Source: RGIG3102 sp964525015 (GTDB lineage Bacteria > Bacillota > Clostridia > Oscillospirales > Ruminococcaceae). Taken from it: a DNA stretch of 47,690 bases. The position numbers and the translations under genes were made by a program. The notes beneath the pieces were generated by a model. The model made no database searches. It was not told the DNA's origin and saw only the letters and a program-made list of their open reading frames with translations. Positions 1 to 7,952 of this stretch are shown here, piece after piece. The stretch covers positions 1 through 47,690 of the forward strand of contig CAZGFY010000017.1 of assembly GCA_964525015.1 (NCBI GenBank). Reading direction: 5' to 3'. Position 1 is the first letter of the stretch. Each line of letters begins with the position of its first letter.

Positions 1-1657
1 GGTATGAGATAAGACCGATGTTTGGTCCCTCAGGAGTTTCGATAGGACACATTCTACCATAGTGAGAATAGTGAACGTCACGAACTTCAAAGCCTGCTCT
101 ATCTCTTGAAAGACCACCAGGGCCTAAAGCTGATAGACGACGTTTATTTGTTAGTTCAGCAAGTGGGTTTGTTTGGTCCATAAATTGTGATAGTGCACTT
201 GAGCCAAAGAATTCTTTCATAATCGCAACCACTGGCTTAATATTAATTAAGCTTTCAGGAGTGATTGATTCTCTTTCTTGCTGGTCCATTCTTTCTTTAA
301 TTGTTCTTTCCATACGGATAATACCTGTACGGAATTGAGCTTGTAATAATTCGCCAACACTTCTTATACGACGATTTCCTAAATGGTCGATATCATCAAA
401 GTTACCAACGTCGTTTGCAAGGCCAATTACATAGCTAACAGTTGCGAAAATATCATCAACTGTGATATGTTTTGGAATTAATCTATCGCGATTTTCAATC
501 ATTAATTCTTTTAATTTATCATTATCGCCAGCAGCAGTATCCATAAGCTCTTTTAATACAGCAAATGAAACTTTTTCATTAATTCCTTCTTCGTATAAAT
601 TAATACCAGTAATTTTTTCTGAATCAACCATACCATTTGAAATAACTTTAACTACTTTATCATTTGATAAAACATTCATTACCACAACGCCGTTGTCTTC
701 AATTACTTGTGCTAATTCTTCGCTGATTTTTTGCCCTTCTTCACAAAGCACTTCGCCAGTTAGTGGAGAGATAACCATTTCAGCTGAAACAGCGCCGATT
801 AATCTTGAAAAGATTGAAAGTTTTTTATTGAATTTATATCTACCAAAACGAGATAAATCATATCTTCTAGGATCAAAGAATAAATTATTAATGTGAGTTT
901 GGCTGTTTTCAACAGTTGGTGGCTCACCTGGACGAAGTTTTCTATAAGTTTCTAGTAAACCTTCTTCTTGATTTGTTGTAGTATCTTTTAATAAAGACGC
1001 TTCAATTCTTTCATCATCACCAAACATTTCTCTAATAGCTTCATTGCTTGATAAGCCTAAAACTCTTAGAAGTGTTGTAATTGGAAGTTTTCTATTTTTA
1101 TCAATTCTAACATAGAAAATATCATTGATATCTGTTTCATATTCAAGCCAAGCACCACGGTTTGGAATAACTGTACCTGAATACAGTCTTTTACCAGTTT
1201 TATCGTGGTCTAATTTAAAGTATGAGCCAGGAGAACGGATAAGCTGAGAAACGATAACCCTCTCTGCACCATTAATAATAAATGTTCCGCTATCTGTCAT
1301 TTTAGGGAAATCACCCATAAATTTTTCTTGCTCTTTAATTTCGCCTGTTTCTTTATTTAGTAAACGAATAGTAACTTTTAAAGGTGCAGCATATGTTACA
1401 TCTCTTTCTTTACATTCTTTTACTGTGTATTTAGTTTTTTCTTCAAAGCGATAATCTACAAACTCTAAAGCTAAAGTGCCTGTGTGATCTTCAACAGCGC
1501 CGATATCTCTAAAAACTTCTTTAATACCTTCGTCTAGAAACCATTGGAATGATGACTTTTGCACTTCAATAAGGTTTGGCATTTCTAGCACTTCATTGAT
1601 TTTAGCAAAATTCATTCTTTGGGTTTGACCTAGCATGGTAGGTTTTATATTTGCCAT
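1..1657 (-). CDS. rpoB: RNA polymerase beta subunit (partial, N-terminal 552 codons)
   Basis: This is the N-terminal part of the catalytic beta subunit of RNA polymerase; the gene continues off the left edge of the window. Reading down from the ATG at 1657 the product begins MANIKPTMLGQTQRMNF and stays open to position 1. The rifampicin-pocket region is clear near residues 486-540 (SSALSQFMDQTNPLAELTN, then KRRLSALGPGGL and CPIETPEGPNIGL). An AAAGGAG ribosome site precedes the ATG. The residue equivalent to E. coli His526 is Asn (residue 504, codon 146-148), which is unusual and reported as a finding. The gene has its own consensus promoter about 340 bp upstream. No rplL is next to it, although rplJL-rpoBC is the usual order. 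Confidence 0.98.
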   Translation of the reverse strand, partial: MANIKPTMLGQTQRMNFAKINEVLEMPNLIEVQKSSFQWFLDEGIKEVFRDIGAVEDHTGTLALEFVDYRFEEKTKYTVKECKERDVTYAAPLKVTIRLLNKETGEIKEQEKFMGDFPKMTDSGTFIINGAERVIVSQLIRSPGSYFKLDHDKTGKRLYSGTVIPNRGAWLEYETDINDIFYVRIDKNRKLPITTLLRVLGLSSNEAIREMFGDDERIEASLLKDTTTNQEEGLLETYRKLRPGEPPTVENSQTHINNLFFDPRRYDLSRFGRYKFNKKLSIFSRLIGAVSAEMVISPLTGEVLCEEGQKISEELAQVIEDNGVVVMNVLSNDKVVKVISNGMVDSEKITGINLYEEGINEKVSFAVLKELMDTAAGDNDKLKELMIENRDRLIPKHITVDDIFATVSYVIGLANDVGNFDDIDHLGNRRIRSVGELLQAQFRTGIIRMERTIKERMDQQERESITPESLINIKPVVAIMKEFFGSSALSQFMDQTNPLAELTNKRRLSALGPGGLSRDRAGFEVRDVHYSHYGRMCPIETPEGPNIGLISY

Positions 1658-1998
1658 TATTTCTTTTCTCCTTTAAATATTATTTTGTTAACATAATAAT
1701 ACAAAGGCAACTGAAAAATTAGTAAAACTTATACACAGAATTACTGTATAACTTTTAACAATTCTTCACTTTACAAGGGACACTTTGTCTACTTTTTTAC
1801 CCTTATAGATTTTCTTTTAGTGATAAAAATAATACAGAATTACTATTACTTTTATATTCACTTCAGAAAAATTGCCGAGCCAAATGTTATTTTTCGTAAA
1901 ATAATCTGATTTTCCAGGTCTATTTTTGTATATTTTTCACGAATTTTCATAAGAAAAAACCAAAATAAGCCTAAAATTCCATTATGGTACAGTTTAAT

Positions 1999-2027
1999 AT
2001 TATACCAACTAAAAGTCAATATGTCAA
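1999..2027 (-). promoter_or_regulatory. Consensus sigma-A promoter of rpoB
   Basis: On the minus strand a perfect TTGACA (2022-2027), a 17-nt spacer and a perfect TATAAT (1999-2004) point at rpoB. Transcription would start near 1992, giving an untranslated leader of about 335 nt (1658-1992). The leader holds two copies of ACAGAATTACT (plus-strand orientation, 1735-1745 and 1834-1844). I see no terminator or gene in it. Confidence 0.85.
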
Positions 2028-2131
2028 TGGTATATTTTAAATAGGCTAAAATAATCCTTGACTAATTATTTTATTGTGTATTTATACATTTTTTATACAC
2101 TTTTTTCTATATCGACATTTTTTCTCCTACC

Positions 2132-2183
2132 AAAAAAATCAAAGCTGCCACTATCATTTTCGATAGCGACAGCTTGTTTTTTT
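2132..2183 (-). terminator. Rho-independent terminator upstream of rpoB
   Basis: Arms 2142-2155 and 2162-2175 form a 14-bp stem that is fully paired on the minus strand (two G-U wobbles) but has two mismatches on the plus strand. On the minus strand it is followed by a run of seven T (2132-2138). It would end transcription of the Rrf2/zinc-ribbon gene unit before the rpoB promoter. Confidence 0.8.
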
Positions 2184-2204
2184 ATTAGCTCTTGCTTAGC
2201 CTTA

Positions 2205-2480
2205 TCAAATTTTCAAATCACAGTGCCTGCATCTTTCTGGAAGATGAAACATTTTTGGCATTAATGGATTTCTTAGCAGTTTTTTACATTGTGGACACCT
2301 TAAAGCTTCAAGATGAAAATATGTATTTTCTACAATTATTAATATAAGTCCAATATGAAGAACTTCATTATATAAACTGCCTAAAATAACTGATAAGAGA
2401 ATAACTAAGCAGTTAAACCATGTGTGATATTTAACCTTTTTTCTTAATAAGTCTATCTCTTTTTCAAACACAATTTCCAC
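2205..2480 (-). CDS. Small membrane protein with C-terminal zinc ribbon
   Basis: I do not recognise a named family. The protein is about 91 residues, with one or two hydrophobic segments in the first half (LVILLSVILGSLY and LHIGLILIIVE). A C-terminal CPQCKK...CRHC pair of CxxC knuckles probably binds zinc. I chose the GTG at 2480 because AAAGG lies just before it; an in-frame TTG at 2510 would add ten residues but has no good ribosome site, and a GTG at 2471 is also possible. It lies 54 bp after the Rrf2 gene on the same strand and just before a strong terminator, so it is likely the last gene of that transcript. Function unknown. Confidence 0.6.
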   Translation of the reverse strand: MEIVFEKEIDLLRKKVKYHTWFNCLVILLSVILGSLYNEVLHIGLILIIVENTYFHLEALRCPQCKKLLRNPLMPKMFHLPERCRHCDLKI

Positions 2481-2534
2481 AACACCTTTCGTAATATAAA
2501 ATATTATCAAATCAGTTTATCATTTATGTAAAAA

Positions 2535-2930
2535 CTATATCAGCTTATCAAAAGTTAAGCTTTTTAATTTTTCATTTGTTTCTTTGCTTATTCCTGCAAA
2601 GGCTTTTTGCAATCTGCAAAATCCAGCTGTTTTTGAAGAGCAGGTATAGGAAGAATCTTCGCATTTAAACATCTTTGATTCCCCTTGTATCACCTGCATT
2701 ATATCCAAAACGCTGATTTCTTCTGGATTTTTTGCCAGCTCATATCCACCTTTTGCACCTTTATAGGATTTCACTATCCCACTAAGCACTAATTTATGCA
2801 ATATTTTAAGAGAAAATCTAAGAGTTACCCCTGTTTCTTCGCTAATTGTTTTTGCATCTTTTCTTTCTTTAGCCGAAGATAAGGAGAAAACTATTCTTGC
2901 AGCATAGTCTGTTTCTTGGGTTATATACAT
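2535..2930 (-). CDS. Rrf2-family transcriptional regulator, probable Fe-S sensor
   Basis: A 131-residue protein with the N-terminal winged helix-turn-helix of the Rrf2/IscR/NsrR family (MYITQETDYAARIVFSLSSA; TISEETGVTLRFSLKIL; YKGAKGGYELAK). Three cysteines, C90, C97 and C105, sit where family members bind a [2Fe-2S] or [4Fe-4S] cluster; the spacing is CX6CX7C. Rrf2 proteins typically sense iron-sulfur status, nitric oxide or redox state. It starts 20 bp after rpoD, so it is probably cotranscribed with the dgt-dnaG-rpoD operon. No iron-sulfur assembly genes are nearby, so the target is unknown. Confidence 0.9.
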   Translation of the reverse strand: MYITQETDYAARIVFSLSSAKERKDAKTISEETGVTLRFSLKILHKLVLSGIVKSYKGAKGGYELAKNPEEISVLDIMQVIQGESKMFKCEDSSYTCSSKTAGFCRLQKAFAGISKETNEKLKSLTFDKLI

Positions 2931-2950
2931 AATCCAGCTCCTTTGTAAAA

Positions 2951-4045
2951 TTAATTTAAGAAATCTTTTAGCTTTTTGTTTCTGCTTGGGTGTCTTAATT
3001 TTCTTAAAGCTTTCGCTTCAATTTGTCTAATTCTTTCACGAGTAACATTAAACTCTTTGCCCACTTCTTCAAGCGTTCTACTTCTTCCACCTTCAATACC
3101 AAAACGAAGTGCTAAAACTTTTGCTTCTCTTGGAGTTAAAGTTGATAAAACTTCACTTAGTTGTTCTCTTAAAAGAGTGTGAGTTGCTGCTTCTTCTGGA
3201 ATTGGAGCATCATAGTCTGGGATAAAATCTCCTAAACTGCTATCTTCTTCTTCGCCAATAGGGCTTTCAAGGCTGATTGGCTCTTGTGCAACTTTTAGGA
3301 TTTCTCTTATTTTATCTTGTGGCATTCCTAGCTCTAATGATAAATCTTCAACTGATGCTTCCTGACCGTTTTTATGAAGAAGCTGACTTTGAACTTTTTT
3401 AACTTTATTAATAGTTTCAACCATATGAACTGGTATACGAATTGTTCTAGCTTGGTCTGCAATTGCTCTTGTTATAGCTTGTCTAATCCACCATGTGGCA
3501 TAAGTTGAGAATTTAAATCCTTTAGTGTGGTCAAATTTTTCAACAGCTTTAATTAAACCTAGATTTCCTTCTTGAATTAAATCAAGGAAAAGCATTCCTC
3601 TACCAACATATCTTTTTGCAATAGAAACAACCAAGCGAAGGTTTGCTTCTGCTAATTTTTTCTTTGCTCTTTCGCTTCCTTCAAGGATTTTTTCAGCAAG
3701 CTCTACTTCATCTTCTAGTGATAAAAGCGGGAATGAGCCTATTTCTTTAAGATAAACTTTAACAGGGTCGTCGATACTAACGCCTTCAGCAGAAAGAACT
3801 TTCTCAAATTTCTCAACGTTTTTATCCGTTAAAACTTCTTCCTCTTCTTCTCCATCACCAATATCCATAATTTCAATATTAGCAGCTTCAATCATTTCAT
3901 AAACTTTATCTACCTGCTCAATATCTGCATTAGCTTCTTCAAAATAAGAGCCTAGTTCTTTAGTTGTGATTTTACCGTTTTTCTTACCTAAATCAATTAA
4001 CTCCTGAACGCTCGTGATTTTCTTTTCTTTTTCTTTTTCTTTCAT
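2951..4045 (-). CDS. rpoD: Primary RNA polymerase sigma factor (sigma-70/SigA)
   Basis: A housekeeping sigma factor of 364 residues, typical of the short Gram-positive SigA. Visible parts are region 1.1 at the N-terminus; region 1.2 (DDPVKVYLKEIGSFPLLS); region 2 with the -10 recognition helix (FKFSTYATWWIRQAITRAI); region 3; and region 4.2 with the -35 recognition HTH (TLEEVGKEFNVTRERIRQIE) near the C-terminus. It lies 17 bp after dnaG and 20 bp before the Rrf2 gene, the classic dgt-dnaG-rpoD arrangement of Clostridia. Many promoters in this window match its expected TTGACA/TATAAT specificity. Confidence 0.98.
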   Translation of the reverse strand: MKEKEKEKKITSVQELIDLGKKNGKITTKELGSYFEEANADIEQVDKVYEMIEAANIEIMDIGDGEEEEEVLTDKNVEKFEKVLSAEGVSIDDPVKVYLKEIGSFPLLSLEDEVELAEKILEGSERAKKKLAEANLRLVVSIAKRYVGRGMLFLDLIQEGNLGLIKAVEKFDHTKGFKFSTYATWWIRQAITRAIADQARTIRIPVHMVETINKVKKVQSQLLHKNGQEASVEDLSLELGMPQDKIREILKVAQEPISLESPIGEEEDSSLGDFIPDYDAPIPEEAATHTLLREQLSEVLSTLTPREAKVLALRFGIEGGRSRTLEEVGKEFNVTRERIRQIEAKALRKLRHPSRNKKLKDFLN

Positions 4046-4062
4046 ATTGTAATACTCTCCTG

Positions 4063-5811
4063 TTATTTCTTTTTCTCTTTTAACTCTTTAAGCCTTAAAG
4101 CAATTTCTTCTGGGCTTTTTTCGCTCGCCTCACTTAAAGCAAGCTTTGATATTAGTAGGCTGTTTATATAATGCTCTAAATCATTTTTTGTAACTATTAT
4201 ATCCTGATTTCTCGCCATTATTTGCGATAGTACTCTTCTAGCATTTTCTGATATATTTTGATATAAATCAACAAATTCTATATGCTTATTATTTGAATAC
4301 ATTGTTGAAAAAACACTAAATATTTCTTTTAAATCAATATCTGTAAAGTTACTAGCTGATAATTTATTTAAAACAGTTTCATACAAAGAATTATTATATA
4401 ATAAACTGTATATTATCTGCTGCTGTAAAAATACTTTTGATAAAGTGTTCCCTTTTTGCTTTAAATCAACGCTTACTTTAGAAGAGGATCCTTCTTTAAG
4501 TATCTTTTGATTTTTTTCATATCTATCTTTTTTATAAAATTGATTTTTATTATGTTCAATCTGTTTTTTAATTGAATCTTTATCCGTGCCCGTTTCCCTA
4601 CTTAATCTTGCAGCGTACACATCTTGCTCGATTGGATTTTTAAGTCTTGCTAAAATTTTACTAGCTTCATTTAGATATTTAACCATTTCATCTGGCTTTT
4701 TCATATCAAATTTACTTTTAAGCTTTATAATTTCAAAATCCAGTGCTGTATTTGCCCCTTCAATTAAAGCTTCAAATCTTTGAACTCCGAATAATTTTAT
4801 AAATTCATCAGGATCTTTTGCACCAGTAATTTCTAAAACTTGAATTTCAACTTCTTCTTTTGAAAATAAATCCATCGCCTTTTTCGTTGCCTTTTGCCCT
4901 GCTTCATCTGAATCATAAGCAATGATAACCTTTTTTGTATATGTACTAACTAATTTTGCCTGCTGCGGAGTTAGTGCCGTTCCAAGTGTTGCAACAGCGT
5001 TATCAAATCCGGCTTGATGAAGAGCTATAACATCCATATACCCTTCAGCTAAAATTATGCCTTCTCTTTTAGATTTTCTAGCAATATTTAAAGCAAATAA
5101 ATTATTACTCTTTTTAAAGACTGGTGTGTCGCCACTGTTTAAGTATTTTGGGCCATCGCCATCTAAAATTCGCCCACCAAAAGCGATAACATTCCCTCTT
5201 AAATCTATAATAGGAAAGATAACTCTTGCACGAAACACATCGTATAAGTTTCCTTTTTTAGAGATAAGCCCAAGATACGCATTCGTAATTTCTTCTTCTT
5301 TAAAGCCTTTTGATTTTAATAAATTAATAAGATTATTAAAGCTATCCTTACTATATCCAAGACCAAAACTTACAATTGTTTTATCGCTAAGTCCTCTTTT
5401 TCTAAAATAACTTCTTGCAATCATTCCTTCCTCGGAATTTAAATTTTGATGAAAAAACCTTGCTGCTATTTTGTTCATTTCATATATTCTAGATTTAATC
5501 CTCGAAGTTGCATCATCTTCATCAGGAAGACTCATTCCGCTTTTTGAAGCCATAAATTTTATAGCCTCTATATAAGAAAGCCCCTCAGTTTCTTTAATAA
5601 AATTAATTGCATCTCCACCTGCCCCGCAGCCAAAACAATAATAGCTTTGGGTTTCTGGATAAACAAAAAATGAGGGTGTTCGCTCTGAATGAAAAGGACA
5701 TAAACCTTTATACGTTCTGCCATTCCTTTTTAAAACTACTTTTGATGAAACAACATCATAAATATCATTTCGTGCAACTAATTCTTGTATGTAATGGGCT
5801 GGTATTGCCAA
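4063..5811 (-). CDS. dnaG: DNA primase
   Basis: A 582-residue primase that makes RNA primers at the replication fork and works with the DnaB helicase. The N-terminal CHC2 zinc finger has ligands C38, H41, C59 and C62 (CPFH...CFGC). The central TOPRIM catalytic core shows E256 in LAEGYMD and the acidic pair D300/D302 in AYDSDEAG. The less conserved C-terminal 150 residues are the expected helicase-binding domain. The start MAIPAHYIQELVARNDI is the usual N-terminus of the family. It lies between dgt (19 bp) and rpoD (17 bp) in one operon. Confidence 0.98.
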   Translation of the reverse strand: MAIPAHYIQELVARNDIYDVVSSKVVLKRNGRTYKGLCPFHSERTPSFFVYPETQSYYCFGCGAGGDAINFIKETEGLSYIEAIKFMASKSGMSLPDEDDATSRIKSRIYEMNKIAARFFHQNLNSEEGMIARSYFRKRGLSDKTIVSFGLGYSKDSFNNLINLLKSKGFKEEEITNAYLGLISKKGNLYDVFRARVIFPIIDLRGNVIAFGGRILDGDGPKYLNSGDTPVFKKSNNLFALNIARKSKREGIILAEGYMDVIALHQAGFDNAVATLGTALTPQQAKLVSTYTKKVIIAYDSDEAGQKATKKAMDLFSKEEVEIQVLEITGAKDPDEFIKLFGVQRFEALIEGANTALDFEIIKLKSKFDMKKPDEMVKYLNEASKILARLKNPIEQDVYAARLSRETGTDKDSIKKQIEHNKNQFYKKDRYEKNQKILKEGSSSKVSVDLKQKGNTLSKVFLQQQIIYSLLYNNSLYETVLNKLSASNFTDIDLKEIFSVFSTMYSNNKHIEFVDLYQNISENARRVLSQIMARNQDIIVTKNDLEHYINSLLISKLALSEASEKSPEEIALRLKELKEKKK

Positions 5812-5830
5812 TTAATATCCCTTCCTTTCT

Positions 5831-6838
5831 TTAAAATGATTTTATGCTCCAAGATTTTGGAATAAATGTATCGTGAAATATAGTGCTAGCTATATCATCG
5901 CTCATACTTTGAATATAATCAGTAACTGCTGTATCTATGCCATCCATCTCTATAATTTTTTTATACATACTAGGCATTTTATCTATATGCTTTGTAAAAT
6001 AAAAATATAAATCAGATATCAGTTTATCAACCTTTACCTCTTCTTTTTTTGCAGCTGAATCTATATAAACTCTTTCAAACATAAACTGCCTTAATTTTAA
6101 AAACATTTTAGTTACTTCATCATCCATTTGAATACTGCTTTTACTATTTTTAATCATAGAGTTTACTAGTGTTGTAATTCTTTGGCTTTTAGTGAGACCT
6201 AAAATATCTGTGCAGTCTTTTGGTAAATCTTCCTCTTTTAGTATACCAGCCATAATAGCATCTTCGATATCATGATTTACATATCCTATTCTATCGGCAG
6301 TTTTCACAATCATACCTTCTAAAGTTTTAGGATTCTCTACTCCCGTATGGTGTTTTATTCCATCGACAACTTCAAATGTTAAATTCAATCCCTTTAAATT
6401 CTTTTCTAAAACCTCAACAACTCTTGCCCCTTGTATATTGTGACGAAATCCTTTTGGATTTAATTCATTCAAAACCTTTTCGCCCGCATGCCCAAATGGC
6501 GTATGCCCTAAGTCATGCCCCATAGCAATTGCCTCTGTTAAATCTTCATTTAATCTTAAGGCTCTAGCTATTGTTCTTGCTATTTGAGTAACTTCGAGGG
6601 TGTGCGTTAATCTAGTTCTGTAATGATCGCCTCGTGGAGATATAAAAACTTGGGTTTTCTGTTTTAATCTTCTAAAGCTATTACAGTGTATTATCTTATC
6701 CCTATCCTTTTGATAAGGTGTTCTAATTTCGCATATATTTTCTGGATTTTTTCTTCCAATTGTATTTTTTGATAATTGTGCATACTTTGAAAGAGTCATC
6801 TTTTCAATATCAAGGCTAATTTCTCTAGGAGTTTTCAT
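5831..6838 (-). CDS. dgt: Deoxyguanosinetriphosphate triphosphohydrolase-like protein
   Basis: An HD-domain dNTPase of 335 residues. The family removes triphosphate from dNTPs, preferring dGTP. Metal-binding residues of the HD fold are visible: H79 in RTRLTHT, the H108-D109 pair in AMGHDLGHTPFGH and the downstream D in KTADRIGYVNHDIEDA. Length matches the short Gram-positive clade rather than the ~500-residue E. coli enzyme. It heads the dgt-dnaG-rpoD operon, with an AGAGAGGATG ribosome site and a recognisable promoter at 6903-6931. Substrate preference cannot be read from the sequence. Confidence 0.93.
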   Translation of the reverse strand: MKTPREISLDIEKMTLSKYAQLSKNTIGRKNPENICEIRTPYQKDRDKIIHCNSFRRLKQKTQVFISPRGDHYRTRLTHTLEVTQIARTIARALRLNEDLTEAIAMGHDLGHTPFGHAGEKVLNELNPKGFRHNIQGARVVEVLEKNLKGLNLTFEVVDGIKHHTGVENPKTLEGMIVKTADRIGYVNHDIEDAIMAGILKEEDLPKDCTDILGLTKSQRITTLVNSMIKNSKSSIQMDDEVTKMFLKLRQFMFERVYIDSAAKKEEVKVDKLISDLYFYFTKHIDKMPSMYKKIIEMDGIDTAVTDYIQSMSDDIASTIFHDTFIPKSWSIKSF

Positions 6839-6902
6839 ATATTCATCATCCTCTCTTTAAGAAATATAGGAAAAAACAGATTTTTTTCGCTATTTTCCCT
6901 CT

Positions 6903-6931
6903 AATATATAATATACTAGATTAGTATTCAA
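6903..6931 (-). promoter_or_regulatory. Promoter of the dgt-dnaG-rpoD operon with dyad in spacer
   Basis: TTGAAT (6926-6931), 17-nt spacer and TATATT (6903-6908) on the minus strand. The spacer contains a perfect dyad, ATACTA-GAT-TAGTAT (6913-6927), that could be an operator between the -35 and -10 boxes. Confidence 0.6.
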
Positions 6932-6946
6932 AAAACCTTTATTTTT

Positions 6947-7561
6947 TTAAAAAATATCAAAAATTTCTTCTTTAAAGCTTGCACCCTCGCCTTTTGTAAG
7001 TATAACAAGCTCATTTAGAAGTTCATTCTCTTCACCTTTTAAGGTTCTGAATTCAATTTTTACAGTATTTGTAAACTGTGTATCTAAAATTTTAGCATTA
7101 TATTTTTCAAATAACACCTTCAGCATATCAAAAAGCGAATAGTCTATATTTATAAAATAATCATTACATAATGTATAATTTAGCACTTCGGATTTGTTTA
7201 CTGCCTCTTTTGTAGCAGCTGTATACGCTCTTACTAAACCACCAGTGCCAAGCAGTGTTCCCCCAAAATATCTTGTAACTACAACAATTACATCTTCTAA
7301 TTTTTCGTGCCTTATAACTTCAAGTATTGGCATACCAGCAGTTTTAGCTGGCTCGCCATCATCGCTTTGCCTTTCGATTTTTTCATCTTTTATAATATAT
7401 GCAAAACAATTATGATTTGCATCATAATGCTTTTTTCTAATAATTTCTAAAAATTCTTTTGCCTCTTTTTCAGTTTTAACATGGGCGATATTTGCTATAA
7501 ATTCGCTCTTTTTTTCATATATAACTGCCGTGGTTTTATCTTTAATAGTTTTATAAATCAT
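6947..7561 (-). CDS. YigZ/IMPACT-family protein (UPF0029)
   Basis: About 204 residues with the YigZ/YvyE architecture: an N-terminal IMPACT-type domain with the signature DGEPAKTAGMPILEVI and VVVTRYFGGTLLGTGGLVRAY, and a smaller C-terminal domain. The eukaryotic relative IMPACT regulates translation through GCN1; the bacterial role is not settled. I chose the ATG at 7561 because AAGGAAG lies nine bases before it. An ATG at 7570 almost touches that site, and a longer frame to 7624 would run through the rpmE terminator. It sits downstream of rpmE on the same strand. Confidence 0.9.
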   Translation of the reverse strand: MIYKTIKDKTTAVIYEKKSEFIANIAHVKTEKEAKEFLEIIRKKHYDANHNCFAYIIKDEKIERQSDDGEPAKTAGMPILEVIRHEKLEDVIVVVTRYFGGTLLGTGGLVRAYTAATKEAVNKSEVLNYTLCNDYFINIDYSLFDMLKVLFEKYNAKILDTQFTNTVKIEFRTLKGEENELLNELVILTKGEGASFKEEIFDIF

Positions 7562-7594
7562 AAAATCCATCTTCCTTTTAAAGCCCTGTAATGC

Positions 7595-7622
7595 AAAAAA
7601 TAGGCCGGTGTAATAACCGGCC
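7595..7622 (-). terminator. Rho-independent terminator of rpmE
   Basis: A GGCCGGT/ACCGGCC stem (7603-7609 with 7616-7622, 6-nt loop) is followed on the minus strand by TATTTTTT. This is one of the most GC-rich stretches in the window and lies 18 bp after the rpmE stop. Confidence 0.9.
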
Positions 7623-7639
7623 ATAGTTTTTTTGTAAAA

Positions 7640-7843
7640 TTAGTCTTGAATGTTGAATCTCTTTTTAAATCTGTCAACACGTCCACCTGCATCAACAAGT
7701 TTTTGTTTACCTGTGAAGAATGGGTGACATTTTGAACAAACGTCAATGCTGATTTTTTCTTTTGTTGAACGAGTGTTAATTTCGTTACCACAAGCGCATT
7801 TGATTGTTGATTCCACGTAATTTGGGTGTATGCCTTCTCTCAT
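7640..7843 (-). CDS. rpmE: Ribosomal protein bL31, zinc-binding form
   Basis: A 67-residue large-subunit ribosomal protein (MREGIHPNYVESTIKCACGN). It keeps the zinc-ligand cysteines C16, C18, C36 and C39, so it is the C+ (zinc-containing) type rather than the zinc-independent paralogue made under zinc starvation. The conserved HPFFTGKQK follows. AAGGAG lies before the ATG; a promoter and a strong terminator flank the gene, so it can be a single-gene transcript. Confidence 0.97.
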   Translation of the reverse strand: MREGIHPNYVESTIKCACGNEINTRSTKEKISIDVCSKCHPFFTGKQKLVDAGGRVDRFKKRFNIQD

Positions 7844-7897
7844 TTTGTATCTCCTTCCGATAAGAGTTTCCGTCCCTTATCTATTTATTACCGTATA

Positions 7898-7926
7898 ATA
7901 TTATCATATTTTCAAAGGAAAATCAA
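7898..7926 (-). promoter_or_regulatory. Promoter of rpmE
   Basis: TTGATT (7921-7926), 17-nt spacer, TAATAT (7898-7903) on the minus strand, 55 bp upstream of the rpmE ATG. Confidence 0.5.
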
Positions 7927-7952
7927 GTGTTTTTCTTTTAAAATTGTGAATT

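Noticed and set aside
462..896. 144-codon open frame on the plus strand
   Set aside because: It is antisense to the conserved rpoB frame, has no ribosome site, and its low-complexity Ser/Leu-rich product is a codon-bias shadow.
2058..2264. 68-codon plus-strand frame upstream of rpoB
   Set aside because: It runs through the minus-strand terminator stem and into the zinc-ribbon gene, and has no ribosome site or recognisable protein features.
7558..7791. 77-codon minus-strand frame overlapping rpmE and the following terminator
   Set aside because: It is out of frame with the conserved bL31 protein and reads through its terminator; no supporting start signal.
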